Assembly (NCBI GenBank): GCA_025084515.1
Contig: JAJAGP010000208.1
Coordinates: 534,572-598,571, forward strand
Direction: 5' to 3'
Length of the DNA: 64,000 nt
Source: Ancistrus triradiatus
Lineage: Eukaryota; Chordata; Actinopteri; Siluriformes; Loricariidae
This document shows positions 1 through 13,960 of this stretch, piece by piece; the stretch's first letter is position 1, and the number at the start of each line of letters is the position of its first letter. A model generated the notes under the pieces. That model made no database searches, was not told the origin of the DNA, and saw nothing but the letters and a program-made list of their open reading frames with translations. Both the position numbers and the translations under genes were made by a program.

Positions 1-1857
1 GTAAATATCAGCAGGAAGTCATTTTCCTCTGTTGTGCGTGTGTGTGCATGAGCAGTGTTGATATTCTGCTTAAGAAGAAGCATGACAAATAATAAAACTG
101 AAAGGTTCTTTGGATTCAGAAACACTTTTTTTATCAGGGAAGTGAATTTATTAAAACTTGAGAAACTGCCCATAAATCAGCAGGTTAGTGCTGGAGCATC
201 TTATCTACACTGCAAGCGTGAAATTGTTCAATTCTGACAGGTCCTATTTAAGGTAAACATCTGCTGAATGGAAAATGGGAACTCATGAAAGAAACCCAAA
301 TGCTACAGTGTTCTGCACCATGTGATTTCCTACACTGAACTCAACACCTGCAAGAGAGATCAACACCCACTGGTAATGCCCTAAAAACACTACCAATAAC
401 ACTACTGGTAAAAATGACTACCTATGTACTCATATACAAAGCAGTCCTGCCCACAGATTGAGTATTCATCTATAACTCTCTCACTTGCTCATTTCTGTGA
501 GCCAGCCTGCTGGATCTTCAAGTACCAGCTCAAATTGTGGCCTTATAAATTTGAATAAATACCTCAATTGGTTTGATAAATGCACACTTCCGTTTGTAAT
601 GCCTTTACTTTATGAAGACTAGATGTAGCAGGCAAGTAACACTTCCTCAACAAATAATCAAAACTGGATTAAAAAATTAGCCATACATTTAACCTTTAGC
701 TCATTCTGTGTACAAAATACTAAGTTCTGAACATGCGAACTTGTATAGCGGACTAAACTTACAGTCTATGCTTGAGGCAATGTTCGCACCGATCACTGCT
801 GTGAAGTTTGCACTTGCAAATCAACTCCAGAAAATGTTCCAGACAATGTAATATCATCCCAATAGCTATCTGAATGTGGTTATGTTTGTCAATTACGTTA
901 GTCATCTTAGGGTACCTCATTTACACATTTTGTCCTGGTCAAGCTCTATCACTGAAGAATGAGAGCAATTTCGGCCCAGAGGTTTGTACAAGCATGAGGG
1001 ATAAAGACGGAGAGAAAGAGGGAGGAATTCTTTTAAGTGGGTGAAGATATGATGCAAAGAATGCAACTCTGTCGGTAAGTATTTCCTTTTTGTTTATTTT
1101 AAGAGGTTGCATGATGCTACAACAGGAAAGTAAATACGTTCAACACAGGAAGCCAGAAATCCAATTACTGATCCACTTGTGTCCACTCAAGATTTCCCAT
1201 GAACAGATTACTGAAGTGCATGAGAACTGGGTGACCATTTCATAGCCAAAGTCTGGTTTATTGAATTATTCTGGGTAAATAAACACATTCAATGTCTAGT
1301 TCCCTCTGTAGGTTATCCAAGTGCACCAAGTCTAGTACGCACCATAAAAGGGGCTAGTATTGTACCACTTTTCTTGTTCAATGATGTTTCTAATAGAATT
1401 GCTTAAACTAGAGCTCAAGCTATTTTAACGTCACTAGTGGAGGGACATCCAGCTGCAGTGATGCAGCTGGAGTGGTTATTGTCTCTTTCTTTACTCATCA
1501 GACAAGTATGTCTGACTTCATAACTGAGAACACAGAATTCTTCTGTTTTGACCTTTTGCAAGACACCAGACTGCAGGATAAGGATTAGCCCTTATGTTCT
1601 GTTCATGTCAAAATTTGATATATATTTCAAGGCTCTACACTAAGTATTTTACCAAGGAGAAATTGTGTCCCTGACATTACATTAACAGGACACACACAAA
1701 ATCGACCTGCGAGCACAAATTTATTTTTTGCTTCATTTCTATTTACACTTTAGCCATCCAGATCACAGCATGGGACTAGAAAAATCAAACGACACTTATC
1801 AGAGCGTGATGAAAATGATTCTACATTGCTCATTGCACAAAGACACCTTGTCCTTAT

Positions 1858-2254
1858 TGTGATTCTGTATGTCTAGCTTGTGTACTGTGATCCTTTGTAG
1901 CTCTCTTCTTTTTATGATTGTCCATTTGTATTGTCTATTGTGTTTGAGCACATCGTCTTGTCTTGTTAGCACACTGTCTCTTAGCTTTAGCTGCCAGCCT
2001 CAGTGTTTGTGTATTGTTGAGAATTGTCTGTGTGTATTAGCGTTAGCCTGTTGTGTGTATGTAGGAGCATTGTGTGCTTGAGTCCTAGTTTGTGTTAGTA
2101 TACTCTGTCAGCTTCTCTGTCTTAGTCAGCCTTGTCTGTTAGACTAGTGTCCCTTCTGTTTATCAACTTCCTTGCACCATGTCCACTGAAAATAAACCTC
2201 CTACACTTGCATGTACGTCTGCCTCTGTAGCCCTTCCTCGGCCAAAGCGTGACA
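1858..2254 (+). mobile_element. LTR-like solo element, T-rich, with polyadenylation signal
   Basis: A T-rich, pyrimidine-biased stretch with many TGT/TTAG words, an AATAAA at 2191-2196 followed by a CACTTGC-type word, and an end in TGACA at about 2250-2254. The same order (AATAAA, CACTTGC, GTCTGCCTC, then TGACA) occurs in the element at 54876-55394, so both belong to one family of LTR-like repeats. The left boundary is uncertain. Confidence 0.45.
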
Positions 2255-2469
2255 CCAGTCACCAGTTAAATGTGATAACCACAGACTCAAATTTCGGAGT
2301 CTTATCCGAGAAATTTGCATGTGGTATGATGTTCAAAAGAAAGACTTAAAGAAAGATTAAAAGCACCATAACCATGGCAAAAACATTAACATCTGAAGTA
2401 TATATGTTCTGTGAAGTCTTAATTGTGTACTATAGTGTGTATCATTGTTGCTGTAATATTATGGTACTG

Positions 2470-2516
2470 GGACCTTAATTTCCTTTGGGTTCAATAAAGT
2501 ATCTACCTGTCTGTCT
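2470..2516 (+). mobile_element. LINE 3' terminal fragment
   Basis: The words TTTCCTTTGGG and CAATAAAGTATCTACC followed by a short CTGT repeat are the characteristic 3' end of a common fish non-LTR retrotransposon. Only the terminal tens of bases are present. Confidence 0.5.
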
Positions 2517-2640
2517 CAGTCATGCACACTCATACTGGACCAAGCCTAATCAATTAACCTAACACACGTCTTTGGACTGTGGGTGGAAACTGGAGCTCCC
2601 GTGTGAACCCGGGCACACATGGGAAGGACAATCCTGAATT
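2517..2640 (-). mobile_element. tRNA-derived SINE (family B), partial
   Basis: Read on the minus strand this carries the SINE body words of the copies at 8927 and 14370 (CCGGTTTCC/CTCC-rich stretch, ACAGTCCAAAGA-like word, GGTTAATTG-like word). The tRNA-like head is missing. Confidence 0.55.
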
Positions 2641-4540
2641 TATTTTATTAAAGCAAAAATTATCCTGTGCAGCAATTCATTGGAGATGCCTAGTTCGTAT
2701 TATCACAGCTAAACAAGGTGATTTTTATCATGTATATGCCAAAAATACATAAAACAGGTTTTTGTGATCACTGACTCAATCTGCCATCGCTATGAAAGGG
2801 TTAATAAAAGTTCCAATTTCAGTCTTTCACCTTCCCTAATTGTCATAACTTGAATCTCACCTGTGTATAAGTCTCAGACGGATTCCCAGTATTATGATAA
2901 TGTTTTGTATTTTGGTAAACATCTGTATTATAACTGAGGTGAGCTTGTTTTTTTAAACATAATTGTCTGCACCTATAAAAGCCAACCAGAAAAGCGGAAT
3001 AAATGGAAGATAAATCCATGTAGTTAACAGTACGGTTAAGCAACATACACAGTGTGCAAAACACTTGGCTTTGGTGTCTGACTGTGGATTTGCTCAGCTG
3101 TTTTCTATCATGTGTAGTAAAGCTGAATCCTGTGTGTGGCAGCTGTCCCAATAACAAAGCATTACTCAACTCGCCAGACAAGTTCAACTGTATTAACTCC
3201 CTGTTACTAAATTCAGACTGCCGAGTCATGCTCCAAATACGAATACAATTACAGGAATTATTGAGTGCCTCTGAAGCTGCCAATCCATAAATACTTCTGG
3301 ACTTCCGAACAAAGAATTGAGGCAAGGTAAACAATAGCCAATACAAAAAGCAAGGTTCCAAACCCACAGGGGAAGAGTGTGGTATTTATAGGCCTTTCTG
3401 GCCAATGCCAGTCAATCCTGAACCGGAAGTCAGAACAAAGGCTACCTAATGCAAACGTTTTTCCAGAAGAGTATCCCAGTGCCAGAGTTCAACACTTTTA
3501 TTATTCCTCAAACATCCAGAACCTCTTGTTCTTCCTCCCTCATGTTTATAGTTGTTATGACTCTCTTATAACCGTGTCACCTAAAACGAATGCACGCCCT
3601 AGTGATACTCGCCATGTGGCAGATAAGGGCGGTATTTCTTTCTTTCATACACAGTATCACCTTGATTTCTCACACGGCCAATTTTACAGTGTAGAATTGC
3701 AGGTTATATATTTCATTAACCAACTGTGGCCTGAGAAGTGAAGGCAAAACTAGTAAGAGGAAAGAACTCGAGAATACTTGGGTGGCTTTTGGTTTAATTC
3801 TCCCTTTTAAAGATCGAATAGCTAACAAATTCTAACAAAGAAAAAACAGACTATATGGAGAGGTAGCATAAAAAAATTCTATCTGCCAGGCCCCTCTGTT
3901 TAAACCCCCATCTCACTAAGCAAAAAGGCAAAAGCAAGAAAAACAGGAGGATGATATGGAGATTTTACACACTGGTTAGTAAAAGGCCAGTAAAGCAACA
4001 TATTAATAAAGAAACTTGAGTGATATTTTTTCTGTCAGTGAACAAGAACACTTTCACTTCACTTTCTTATCTGCATGATCCTGGCACCGGCTCTCCCGTG
4101 ACTCTATCCAGAACATGAACACAAGAACCAGATACTTGAGGAACAATTACTGAAAAACAGGTTCAAACAGAAACTGTACGTATTCTATATACTGTGTGTG
4201 ATCATTATGATTCACAACCATGTGGAACTCGAGCGCTCAAACTAAATAATAAACCAAACAGTAATACATATGTAAATAATATATAAAGTGAAAAATATAT
4301 ACATACATAATTCAAAGACGATGGAGTATGGAGAAAGAGGAGGAGAGTGAAGTGAATATGCATTTCAGTACACTATGGATAAAACAGGTGAAGAGTGTAG
4401 GTATTGTGTCAGAGTTTTTCCATTCATAGTGAATGACATCAATTATTCAGCAGTATACTGAACCTGTGGCCTAAATTAATGGTTATTATTAGTTACGAAC
4501 ATTGAAGTAATTCCAGCATATTTTGATTTTAAAAAGCTAA

Positions 4541-5090
4541 CAGTGCGTTCACATGCACTTAGTAATCCGATCATAACTGGATTCCTGCAGTTCTGATTAT
4601 TCAAATGGTTACGTATACAACAAACTAGAACTCAGATTATGTAATCCGATAAAGAGAGCTGGATTTTATTTCTGTAATCTGATTTCTCATAGCATGTATA
4701 CGAGTTACCCGATTTAAATCACATTTGGCAGTCTGAGCATGTGCTCAGAGTGGCTAGCGGAAAAACAACATGGTTGCCAGGTCTGCTTATTTTTAGAGAT
4801 TTAGCTTCTTTTGGGGAATATTTACAAAGAGCAGGTAGGGAATTCTCTCTTGGGATCTGGGAATCCTGGAATTTAACATCAGCACCCGCTAAATGGCTAT
4901 CGAACACGTTGTGGAGACTCTGGAGCGCAAGATATACTCAAGAAAATTAAGAATTTGATCATTTAATGTTAAAAATTGAAGTTTACGTCCCATCTTTCTG
5001 TGAGATTATTGGCTGGTTGCAAAGTAGAAATCCTATTGTGGCCTGGGTCATGTAAACCCGGAGGTTTCCCATTATCTGATTACATGTATA
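4541..5090. mobile_element. possible non-autonomous DNA transposon
   Basis: The left part has repeated AATCCGAT / AATCTGATT words after CACATGCAC, and the right part carries GTTTCCCATTATCTGATTACATG, loosely its inverse. This is the pattern of a short hAT- or Kolobok-like element, but exact terminal repeats and target duplication could not be fixed. The small overlapping ORFs inside it show no recognisable domain. Confidence 0.3.
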
Positions 5091-6773
5091 ATCCTTGAAC
5101 AGTTTACTGACAAAATCTGAGTTGCTGCAGTCAGTGATTCACATTGTCCCTGTGTCATTTTAAGGTTGTAGTTTCTTGCTGTGAGGTGACTTGCAGCACA
5201 AAGGTCTAGTGTCCCAGTTTCTGTCTCAAATTGCCTGAATATTATGTGTTTAGATGAAAATAAATAATAAAACTGTCTCCACAATAAATTCTCCACACAG
5301 ACCGCAATACAGAAAAACTCTGGGTTAAGTCACCACTGTCTTTAGATCTTAGCACTGCCCCTGGACTTCATACTAGTCAGGCGTAACAATGCTGCTCACT
5401 GTTCACTGTCTTTGGATCATTAGACGTTGTATATTAAAACTGCTGCTGCCATCAAGCTACATCACTTTCACTTCCTGTCTTATCACACCAGGAAGAGTCT
5501 GCCACACTCGCACTTCTGCAGCAGATTCGAACTACACTGATAATGCAAGTACACACATATGCACAGCTGGCGCTAATGAAACTCTAATGGCCACATCTAG
5601 AAGAGCACATGCACCACAACACTGAGTATGCAAAGGTGCTATTTATGATGCCTCACCACCACATGTAAAATATACAGTCAGGCGATTTAGCTTTGCCTGA
5701 TGCTGATCCTGCTGCTGTCTTTTCCGTTCATCGCTATTTAGTATGGAACAAGCACAAACATATTTGGGTTGGTCTTCCAATTCTTACATCTCTCACACAT
5801 AATTCTCTTGCACTCTGGCTGAAGAAGGTATAGTGTGTAACTGCTCAAACCCTGCTTTCTGTAGCCCAAGTCAGTAACTGTAACGAAACACTTTGCATTA
5901 GCCAAGACTGCCATAAAAACTGCTTAGTGTATATGTATGTGTGGTTTTTTGCCTCATTTACAGGCCTGCCACTATGTAATAGACAAGTATTTATAGCGCA
6001 TGTAATGGTGTTTGCATTTTATAGTTCCTGTGCGAGTTGCTCAGTTTCAGCAGGGAAAACAGCATCTATCCATCTCCGATGCAAATGTGAATCTCAAATG
6101 TCAGATCTGACCTGAGGGCAAAGACATGGCTAGCATCAGGTGTGCAACAGCTTCATGTTTATATGGCCTATCAAAAAGTATAGGGTGGACAATATCTTGT
6201 GTAAAAGCTGCTCTGTGGATTCTGTGGAATACCAATTGCTGCAGAACAGAGTGTTCAAGCATAGATGCTAATGTTTTACTTGAATCAATTACCAGACTGT
6301 GAAGTATGGGTAGAGTGCAGTGTATGAACTGAGACAGACTTTCTCGCCTCAAAGTAATCTCCCCAGTCAAATCAATTTATCCAAAAATCAAAGAATGGCA
6401 TTGTTAAATGATAGAGAGCATCAGATTTAACAAACTGATTTCAATTTTACTGTGCTTTTAAGAAAGCTAAGCCCTGAAGAACATGCACAAACATGGATGT
6501 CGTCTTGGGCTAGTCAGGTGTACTCTATAGACTGGGGCTGACAATAACATTTAGACTACCAATTACTGTCTGAAGAATTATCCTGTTAAACAACATTATC
6601 TGGATCCAAATTCAGTAGAACCATGTGATGGAGAGTCTTACAACATAGCACATACTTTTCCTGATGGTTATATAAATACCATATAGCTTATTACCATCTG
6701 GGATAGCTTTTAGGAGGTGCTCACACTAAGCAATCCGTACTGTGCCCTGGGATGTTTTTTTGACCCCCAAAGC

Positions 6774-6873
6774 NNNNNNNNNNNNNNNNNNNNNNNNNNN
6801 NNNNNNNNNNNNNNNNNNNNNNNNNNNNNNNNNNNNNNNNNNNNNNNNNNNNNNNNNNNNNNNNNNNNNNNNN
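6774..6873. other. assembly gap of 100 N
   Basis: Exactly 100 consecutive N, the usual placeholder for a join of unknown size. Open frames that cross it are artefacts. Sequence to its right is a LINE fragment, so a repeat probably broke the assembly. Confidence 0.99.
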
Positions 6874-7010
6874 ATTTTGTCTCCCAATTTTCCAACCTGT
6901 GCTGTCCCTCTGATGACCTCAACATCTTACGTTCTGCCACCTCCAGCTCTGCTTCCTGTCTCTTTGTCAGTGCCACTGTCTCTAACCCATACAACAACTG
7001 GTTAGTGTTC
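6874..7010 (-). mobile_element. LINE reverse-transcriptase C-terminal fragment
   Basis: The minus-strand reading contains LLYGLETVALTKRQEAELEV, followed by a lysine/methionine/leucine-arginine stretch. This is the segment just after the RT domain of fish endonuclease-RT non-LTR elements, usually reading like LYGxExWxxTKRQExxLxxxExxMLR. The piece is cut by the N gap on its downstream side. Confidence 0.6.
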
Positions 7011-8926
7011 ATTAATGGGTTTGAAATTGGGATTCATACTTGCACGTTTCGAACAATTTCATTATCAGGCACATATCTTCACATTTGAATGCTGTTAGGT
7101 TTCGGTTATTTGTAGCAGCTTTCTAGCAAGAATGCAGAAAGACGTTAGTAAAGGCTGTTTTGAAATCAAACACAGCATGTTTCAAAAATGCTGTGGTGTT
7201 ATCAGGGCATTTCCCCATATTACTCTCACACTATTCCCGCCATGTTTCTTAAGGGCCAAGCTGTTGGGACATGGGAAGTAGCTGAATTGTTGGTATGTGA
7301 TTACGCAACCAACGTCATTATAATTATTGGTAGAAAGTGCAGATAACTGGGGATTCAAATGGGGACGTTCTAAATTAAAATACATTTTCTAATTGAATTC
7401 TATGAACATCTGAAATTCGATTTTATTGCCACAGCTCTAGTTCATGGTATTAGAACTTAAACCTGACACTCCAATGTACTTGGCATCTAGAACCTAAAAT
7501 GATCACACTTAATGTCAGCAAACGCAGCATTTGCTTTCATTTTATCATGCATACCTGTATTTATGGGCAGTGCGGTTCTGCTGTGACTATGTTTTTCATT
7601 TGTACCTCAAACAGAAGATATGTTTTCCGTATTTGTGAGTTGAAGACAACGGGCATTACATGTGATTTTTGTTCCAAGTATTAGACTGTACTGAGGTATT
7701 TTCAAGGAACCACAAAGTGAGGCAGTTAACCTCCTGATTATTCTGTTTTACCTGTTTTTTCCCCCACAAGGTGATGTAATATGTATGCATATGCATCCCA
7801 GTCTCAAGGTTCTATGGTTAAGCAAAAGTGAAGTACAGTGGAAAGGCTTTGTCTCCACAATTATACCCCAATTATTTTTAATTACGCCACATTACACCCC
7901 ACATGCAATCTGCTACATCTGTGGGTTGTTTAGAAGGATCTAAGTTCATTTCGGGTGCGCACAAATATACAAACAATGAGTTATCCGCCCGAGACCACAT
8001 GATATACTAAAACACTGATAGAACATCGGATAGAACGTCTTCAACATTATCTGGCAACTAAGCAGAAGTTACACCTCATTCCACTTTTTGGTCAACAGGT
8101 CCCTGAACTGAAACCACACTGGCTGTTTGTGGATAATGCTGAAGACCCCAGAACCCAGTTTACATTATGTACATTCATTTTTACGAGCTGATTTACACAT
8201 TATCTGGGATACAGCAATCAGATTTCAGACCGGCTGACTGGAGATACATTTAACTCTCAAGTGTAAATGGGGTGTCAAATGTTCGGTGAAATTTTAGTAT
8301 CTGTAAAGGTTTCAAAATGATAGTGGCAATCATTTGAGCTTAAAATAGGGCAATACATATAAATTAAGTTGAAAACACTCCTTTAATCTGTACTGCTTTA
8401 ATCTGGAATCTTTAACCTTTGGGTAGATATGGGTCTGGACTAATTTCAGTACACTAATTTCATGACAAACAGCTTTGTACAAATAAAACATGACAATTAC
8501 GTTGCTACTGGCCAAACATTGTTTTTTTCAGTCCCTGAACTTCTCAGCTTAATGTCTGGAATGTATTTTATCTCATTTTAGATAGTCAGACAAAGGTAAA
8601 TATAAAAAAAAGCTATTCACTGAATTTGCAAGCATGGCTGCTTCTTTGTTGGCTGCAGACATTCAGAGCGTTCCCAGAGACATTGTGTTAGACTGCAGCA
8701 GAAGAAAAGTGGAATGGTAAAGACCTGTCAGGGCATGTCAGAAACCACAACCAGCTGGATCATTTAAAATAAAGCTGGTTGTGGTTGGTTTCAACGACAC
8801 ATGTCCGATGTCGTAACTTTAAGCTATTCATTTATTGACCATGTTGCATCTAATCAGAAGATTTCTTTACGTTTCGACTGTGTGACTAATCACAATCAAC
8901 GTTGATATTTTCACACTCTTTAGACC

Positions 8927-9105
8927 GGTAGCGCAACTGGTTAGCACAGTCACCACACAGGTCCAGAGATTCTCAGATCCATCCCGACCTCAGACACTGG
9001 CTCTGTGGAGTTTACTCCAGGTACTCCAGTTTCCTCCCATAACTAGACATGCGTCATGTTAATTTATTCGCTCTAAACTGCCCCAGTGCGAGTTGACTTA
9101 TCATT
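8927..9105 (+). mobile_element. tRNA-derived SINE (family B)
   Basis: A tRNA-like head (GTAGCGCAACTGGTTAGCAC resembles an A box, and a degenerate GATCCATCCC a B box) is followed by GTGGAGTTTACTCC, CTCCAGTTTCCTCCCA and TCTAAACTGCCCC, the body of a widespread fish SINE. Related copies lie at 14370, 16066 and, inverted, at 2517. Confidence 0.7.
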
Positions 9106-9400
9106 ATAACCTTGCAACACTGGACAGAAATAAATGTTCTGACAATGCAGAAGCAGTTCTGTCCAGAGTTGCATTAATTTCCCCCCCCAAGATCTTGTAT
9201 TGATGATTGGAAATTTGCACCACTGCGCAGTCTTCTCCAGCACATCACAAAGATTCTCAATGGGGTCCAGGTCTATACTCTGTGGTGGACAATCCATGTG
9301 TAAAAAATGATGGCTCATGCTCCCTGAACCACTCTTTCACAATTTGACCCTTCTGAAACAGATGAACATCTTTCATCGACATGGCTGTTTAACAAATGAG
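9085..9400 (-). pseudogene. Tc1/mariner-like transposase remnant
   Basis: The minus strand encodes PPQSIDLDPIENLCDVLEK, a degraded version of the SPDLNPIENLW block that carries the third catalytic acidic residue of Tc1-type DDE transposases. It is followed by NTRSWGGKLMQLW. Only the C-terminal part is left and no terminal inverted repeats were found. Confidence 0.65.
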
Positions 9401-9644
9401 AAGCTCCTCACTGCATCAGTTGGGGTTAAAGAACTTGTTGCCAGCTGAAACATCATCACCAATGCAGTAATTATCCAATGGAAGGCTCTTTTTTAAACTA
9501 TTTAACGATTTGCTTGGTTAAATCCATTTGGCGACCCTTTTTTTGGCTGGGCAGTGTGTATTTCCAGTGCTTTGACAATATCCTATTATGTACGAACATG
9601 CCATAAAGCTTTAACTTGGAAAAAAATGTAATTGCTTTAAATGT

Positions 9645-9760
9645 TACTGCTCCTAAAAGCCAGCTGCTCAAAGCAGCAGTTTCTGTTGGGCCGGAGTTCA
9701 AATCCCAGTTGGGGCTTGCAACATGAGGTCATGTTGTGTGCTTACACCCTGTGATCGACT
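9645..9760 (+). mobile_element. tRNA-like SINE fragment (family C)
   Basis: Contains AGCCAGCTGCT, then a B-box-like GAGTTCAAATCC, then GGGCTTGCAACATGA and GGTCATG. The same order of words occurs at 33735-33830, which shows it is an interspersed repeat. I do not know its family name. Confidence 0.4.
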
Positions 9761-11252
9761 GGATACCTGTCTAAGGTGTACCTTTGGCTGCACCCGGTGA
9801 ACTCCGAGTTAGGATCCAGACCTGACCAGGATAAGTGGGTTACACGAGTTACTTTGTTTTAGCCCCAGAGGGATAATATCATTTCCGATTAAAATCTGGC
9901 CCACTGGTACAATATTTACCGTATTTCTCTCACTGTAGACTCACTTTTAATCATTAGTAACAGAAATTGACTGAAACTACCTTTAGACATCCATGCAGAT
10001 TTAGTCCATTTCTATAGTACAGCTAAACATGCTAAAGTCATTGGTCATTATGATAGCACATTAACCTAAGATTTGAATGATGTTGAAAAACACCAGAGTA
10101 TGCCTCCAAGTCTAGTCTTGTTCTGACCTACATTGACAGAGACAGAAAAAAACCTGCTCATGAAGGTACACACTGATGTCAAATGATATAATGATGTCAT
10201 AGTTGCCTCCGTTTGTTCCTCTCTTTATAGTAAACAGAGAAGCTATAAATACACCCAACTGCTGCCTCTCCAGGGCGCATTTACGTGTGCATTCTTGTTC
10301 TTAATGACACAGCTATGAATTCCCTCAGCTGATAAAGTAGCCAGGAATAGTAAATGGATTGAGAGTAAATTCTGTGTGATCAGGTCACATAGGAAATGTG
10401 TCATTTAATGCATGATTGTTGTGATCATGTATCATACGAGTGCGTCATTTAAGGATTCAGACTCTACAGCCCCACAGATTTGGAGGATTTACGACACTCA
10501 ACAAACGTATCGACACAGTGCCATTGAATTCTTTTTAGCAATCAGTTTTTCCCCTTCACTGTGGTAATCCTGGTGGCTTTAACAAAGAGGAAACCTTTCT
10601 TTAAAGACCTTATCCTACACCTACCTTTTTTTGTTCACGATTAATCTCTTCTTTTCTGTCTTCTCCTCCTACCTTCGTTTCTCATTTCCTTCCCTCGTAC
10701 AGCCGAGAGGTCACTTCTAATGCCATCTGGTGACATTTCACACACATCCTCTGATCTTATGCATGATGGTTCAGCGAGTCGGCCCCATACTGGCATCTTC
10801 ATACTCACTTTCGTGACAAAAGGTTGCTCTAACATTTTGTTTACGACGTCTTCTAACCTGTTTTCGCTCATCAACTATTCCGTTTGACCTGAATAATAGT
10901 GGTTAGTACTGTATTTTTTTTAACCTTACCTCTTTGCTCTACCCTATGTAGAGGTCCACGTATAATCTTCTTCTCTTAACCATGAATTAATGGCATGCCT
11001 AAGCATCCCTTAGAAAAATACACCTATACAAATGACTATGCCTGGTCGACACACTGGAATGCATGGTTCCACTGTACTTACTGGATAGGTTCTTGTATTA
11101 CTATAACAGTTCAAAGCTTCTACACTCAAGATAGTAGAATCTTCTTTCAGCTGCTCCTGTTAGGGGTCGCCACAGTGGATCACAACATATTACATCTGGC
11201 ACCTACCTGCACTGTGAACTTCTTCTGTACTCTCTCTTTTAGTGCTTTGTAC

Positions 11253-11424
11253 TTTACATTACATTTACATTTATGTCACTTAGCAGACACCCTTATCTAG
11301 AGCAACTTACAAGTGATACAATCTTACAATCCAAGCACTTGTGGGTTAAGGACCCAAGAGTGGCAGCCTGGCAGAGGTGGGTTTTGACCCCTGAATCTTC
11401 TTGTCCATAGACCACCACAGTCCC
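11253..11424 (-). mobile_element. tRNA-derived SINE (family A)
   Basis: Reverse copy of the SINE seen at 22093: the CATTTACATTTA tail, the AGCAGACACCCTTAT and GAGCAACTTACAA words, CAATCCAAGCACTTGTGGG, and the region matching the B-box side (GAGGTGGGTTTTGACC). The head near 11410 is eroded. Confidence 0.7.
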
Positions 11425-13453
11425 ACCACAGTGTACTTCAGCTCTCAAGAGATTACAGACTATAAATCAGTGTGCTCTCACTGCCATCTGACCAGAAGAA
11501 ACCACCGGCAGAAGAATTTCACACTGCAGCAAGGAGTAGTACAGTCGCCTCACATGTTAAAGTTTCATTCTTGGAAGTGTGAACAAGAAAAACACATTCA
11601 ATCAGATCTTTTCAATTCTGATCTACGCCACTTTCATATATGGTACTGAAATCCGATAACCATCTCTCATGTCATCGTAACCTCTGTCTGAAATCATTGT
11701 AGGACAGCCCAGAGCTAACCTCTTTTGTGTAGCTGAGGACTTGAAGCCAATAGTTAAGCCTGTGGTAGCTTGCTCCCATTGCAAAACAGGACAGTCCAAC
11801 CCCTAAACGTTCTACTTCAGCCATATGGGCTGCCTCAAATTAGTAATCTGCTTCTCAAATCTTGACGAAAGTCACTTGTATAAATACTTAAACACTGACA
11901 TACTAAAGCAAATCCTGCTAAGGTTCTCCCACAGAAGTAGCATCCATAATTCCACAGAAACTGAAATCGTTCCCCCCTTTTGCCTCTTTGGCTTCATCAT
12001 GATACGCCTGCAATTCGACATTCACTATGCATCAACATGAACAACAACTTTAGGTTAGCAATCTCTAACGTACTATGCATTCTGTTTGATTACTTCAAAG
12101 TTTGTCCGTCAGATGGTTTTGATATTTTTCTTTGTATGTGGGTCAGTTCAGGAGCATGGCCTGTTCAAACCAGTGTTAGATACAGGCCAAAAAGAAAAAG
12201 GAAATGTGAAAAGACTACCAGAACAATTAGATATCAGCAGTAACTTGGATTCGTTCCACTTTTTCTCGCACTCTGAATTTAGCCTGTAGTGCAGTGAAAT
12301 GCAAAGTTGCTCTCGCATGTTAAACTCATTTTGCATATAAGAAAACAGTTCTGTTTGTGCACTTGCAAAGGTTATGTTTGGGCCCTAGGCATCCGAGTAC
12401 AATTGGAGATACATTTACATAACTCTTCATATATTTGCCAAGCATTTCCTAAAGAATGAATCCCATGCACTATAATGTGTAGGTCACTGCAAACTCAACC
12501 AGAACTCAGCCGTAATTAGGGTCAATTATAAAAGCCAATCAAAAATCCCTTTCAAACAAAAACACATTTGAAGTTCAAACTGCAGATGCCTTGTTGTAAT
12601 ATAAAAGCTTCTATGACTGAAAGCCAAAAACTGGCTTGCCAATTGCACTAATTCCTGGCATTAACACTGGTGATTTTAGCATGGGATTGTGATTACAGCA
12701 CACCCCTGCCATACACAGGGCTTTCCATAACATTTTTCCGCTCCAAAAACACCTAATTCAGGTAATTATCCTGCTTGAACTGGGAGTTTCAAACTTTTTC
12801 AGGTTAGGGGTACTCTCCAAAAGCTGTACTGGGAAACACTGGTCCATTGCAAATTATTTAGTCCATGGAAATTAAGAGTCTGATGAACAGATGGGTGGGT
12901 TCCACTTCATCAGAAGCAAAGAAACTAAAGCAGGGGTTTGTGCATTATATTGAATGAAAGAGCGAGAGTTGGACGGTTTTATGAAACACTTCCAATGTCA
13001 TGGAACACCTTAAATGTCTCCTGGGAAGAAAAAGGCTGAACGAGCCAAGTTTCGGTTAAACCCTCCAGATTTCTTCACAAGGCTACGACAGGTCCAGCTT
13101 AGCTGTTTCAAAAACTATCAAACTATTAATTTAATAACGCCTACATTCTGAAATGGCCATGAACTCTCAAATTTATCAGGTCAGTTATCCCATGATAAGT
13201 TTTTGATTTACTCACAATTACTTTGCCTAACATAAATGCAGTTTTCTGAAGAATATGGGATAACACTTTTGAAATGTCAAGACAACTGTTTTCCCACTAG
13301 ACATTACATATTGCCACATATTAAACAAGTGTAAATGCATCTCTCTGTGCAAGATGCATATGACTACAAAAACCTGCCCAGTGCTTATGACATAGCACAT
13401 GTCATCCATGACATCCTTACTGCATGGCTGGACAAACAGTAATGGAAGACATA

Positions 13454-13960
13454 CAGTACTGTGCAAAAGTCTTAGGCCACCATTAGATTAGATATATATT
13501 GTTTTAGCAATGGTATAATGACCATATATAATTATTTCTAAGTCTTTATTAAAATATAATCAGAAATGTGTATGCAGTATTTAAAAAGCTGAAAAAAATC
13601 TGAAAAACAGCTTCTATAGGCTATAGCGGCTAGTATTTAGTGTGACCTATTCTTACACTTGAACAAGAGCAGCATATGGCATTTCATCTGGATGAAGAGC
13701 TTGAGAAAATGTATCCTGTGAGAAAGAAACAGTATTATATTGTGGCTCATCAGCAATAATGGTAGAAGTGCGATTAACCCAATAGCTAACATTGGTGAAT
13801 TTCAAAGCCTAATGTTTCCAAACCAAAATGACAGGAAGATGTGTTTCTTTGGATCAAGCTACAAAAAATGGTGAAATATTATGCTCTGACAAGGCTTGTC
13901 ACAAGTGCTGCCAAGTTTCGGCACAAGTCATATGACAAACACAATGGACTGAAAATGCTT
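13454..13960. mobile_element. Tc1-like element fragment
   Basis: Begins after TA with CAGTACTGTGCAAAAGTCTT, the terminal repeat of a common fish Tc1-like or MITE family. The matching inverted end was not found, so the copy is truncated. The inner part is AT-rich with a short transposase-like stretch too eroded to read. Confidence 0.5.
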
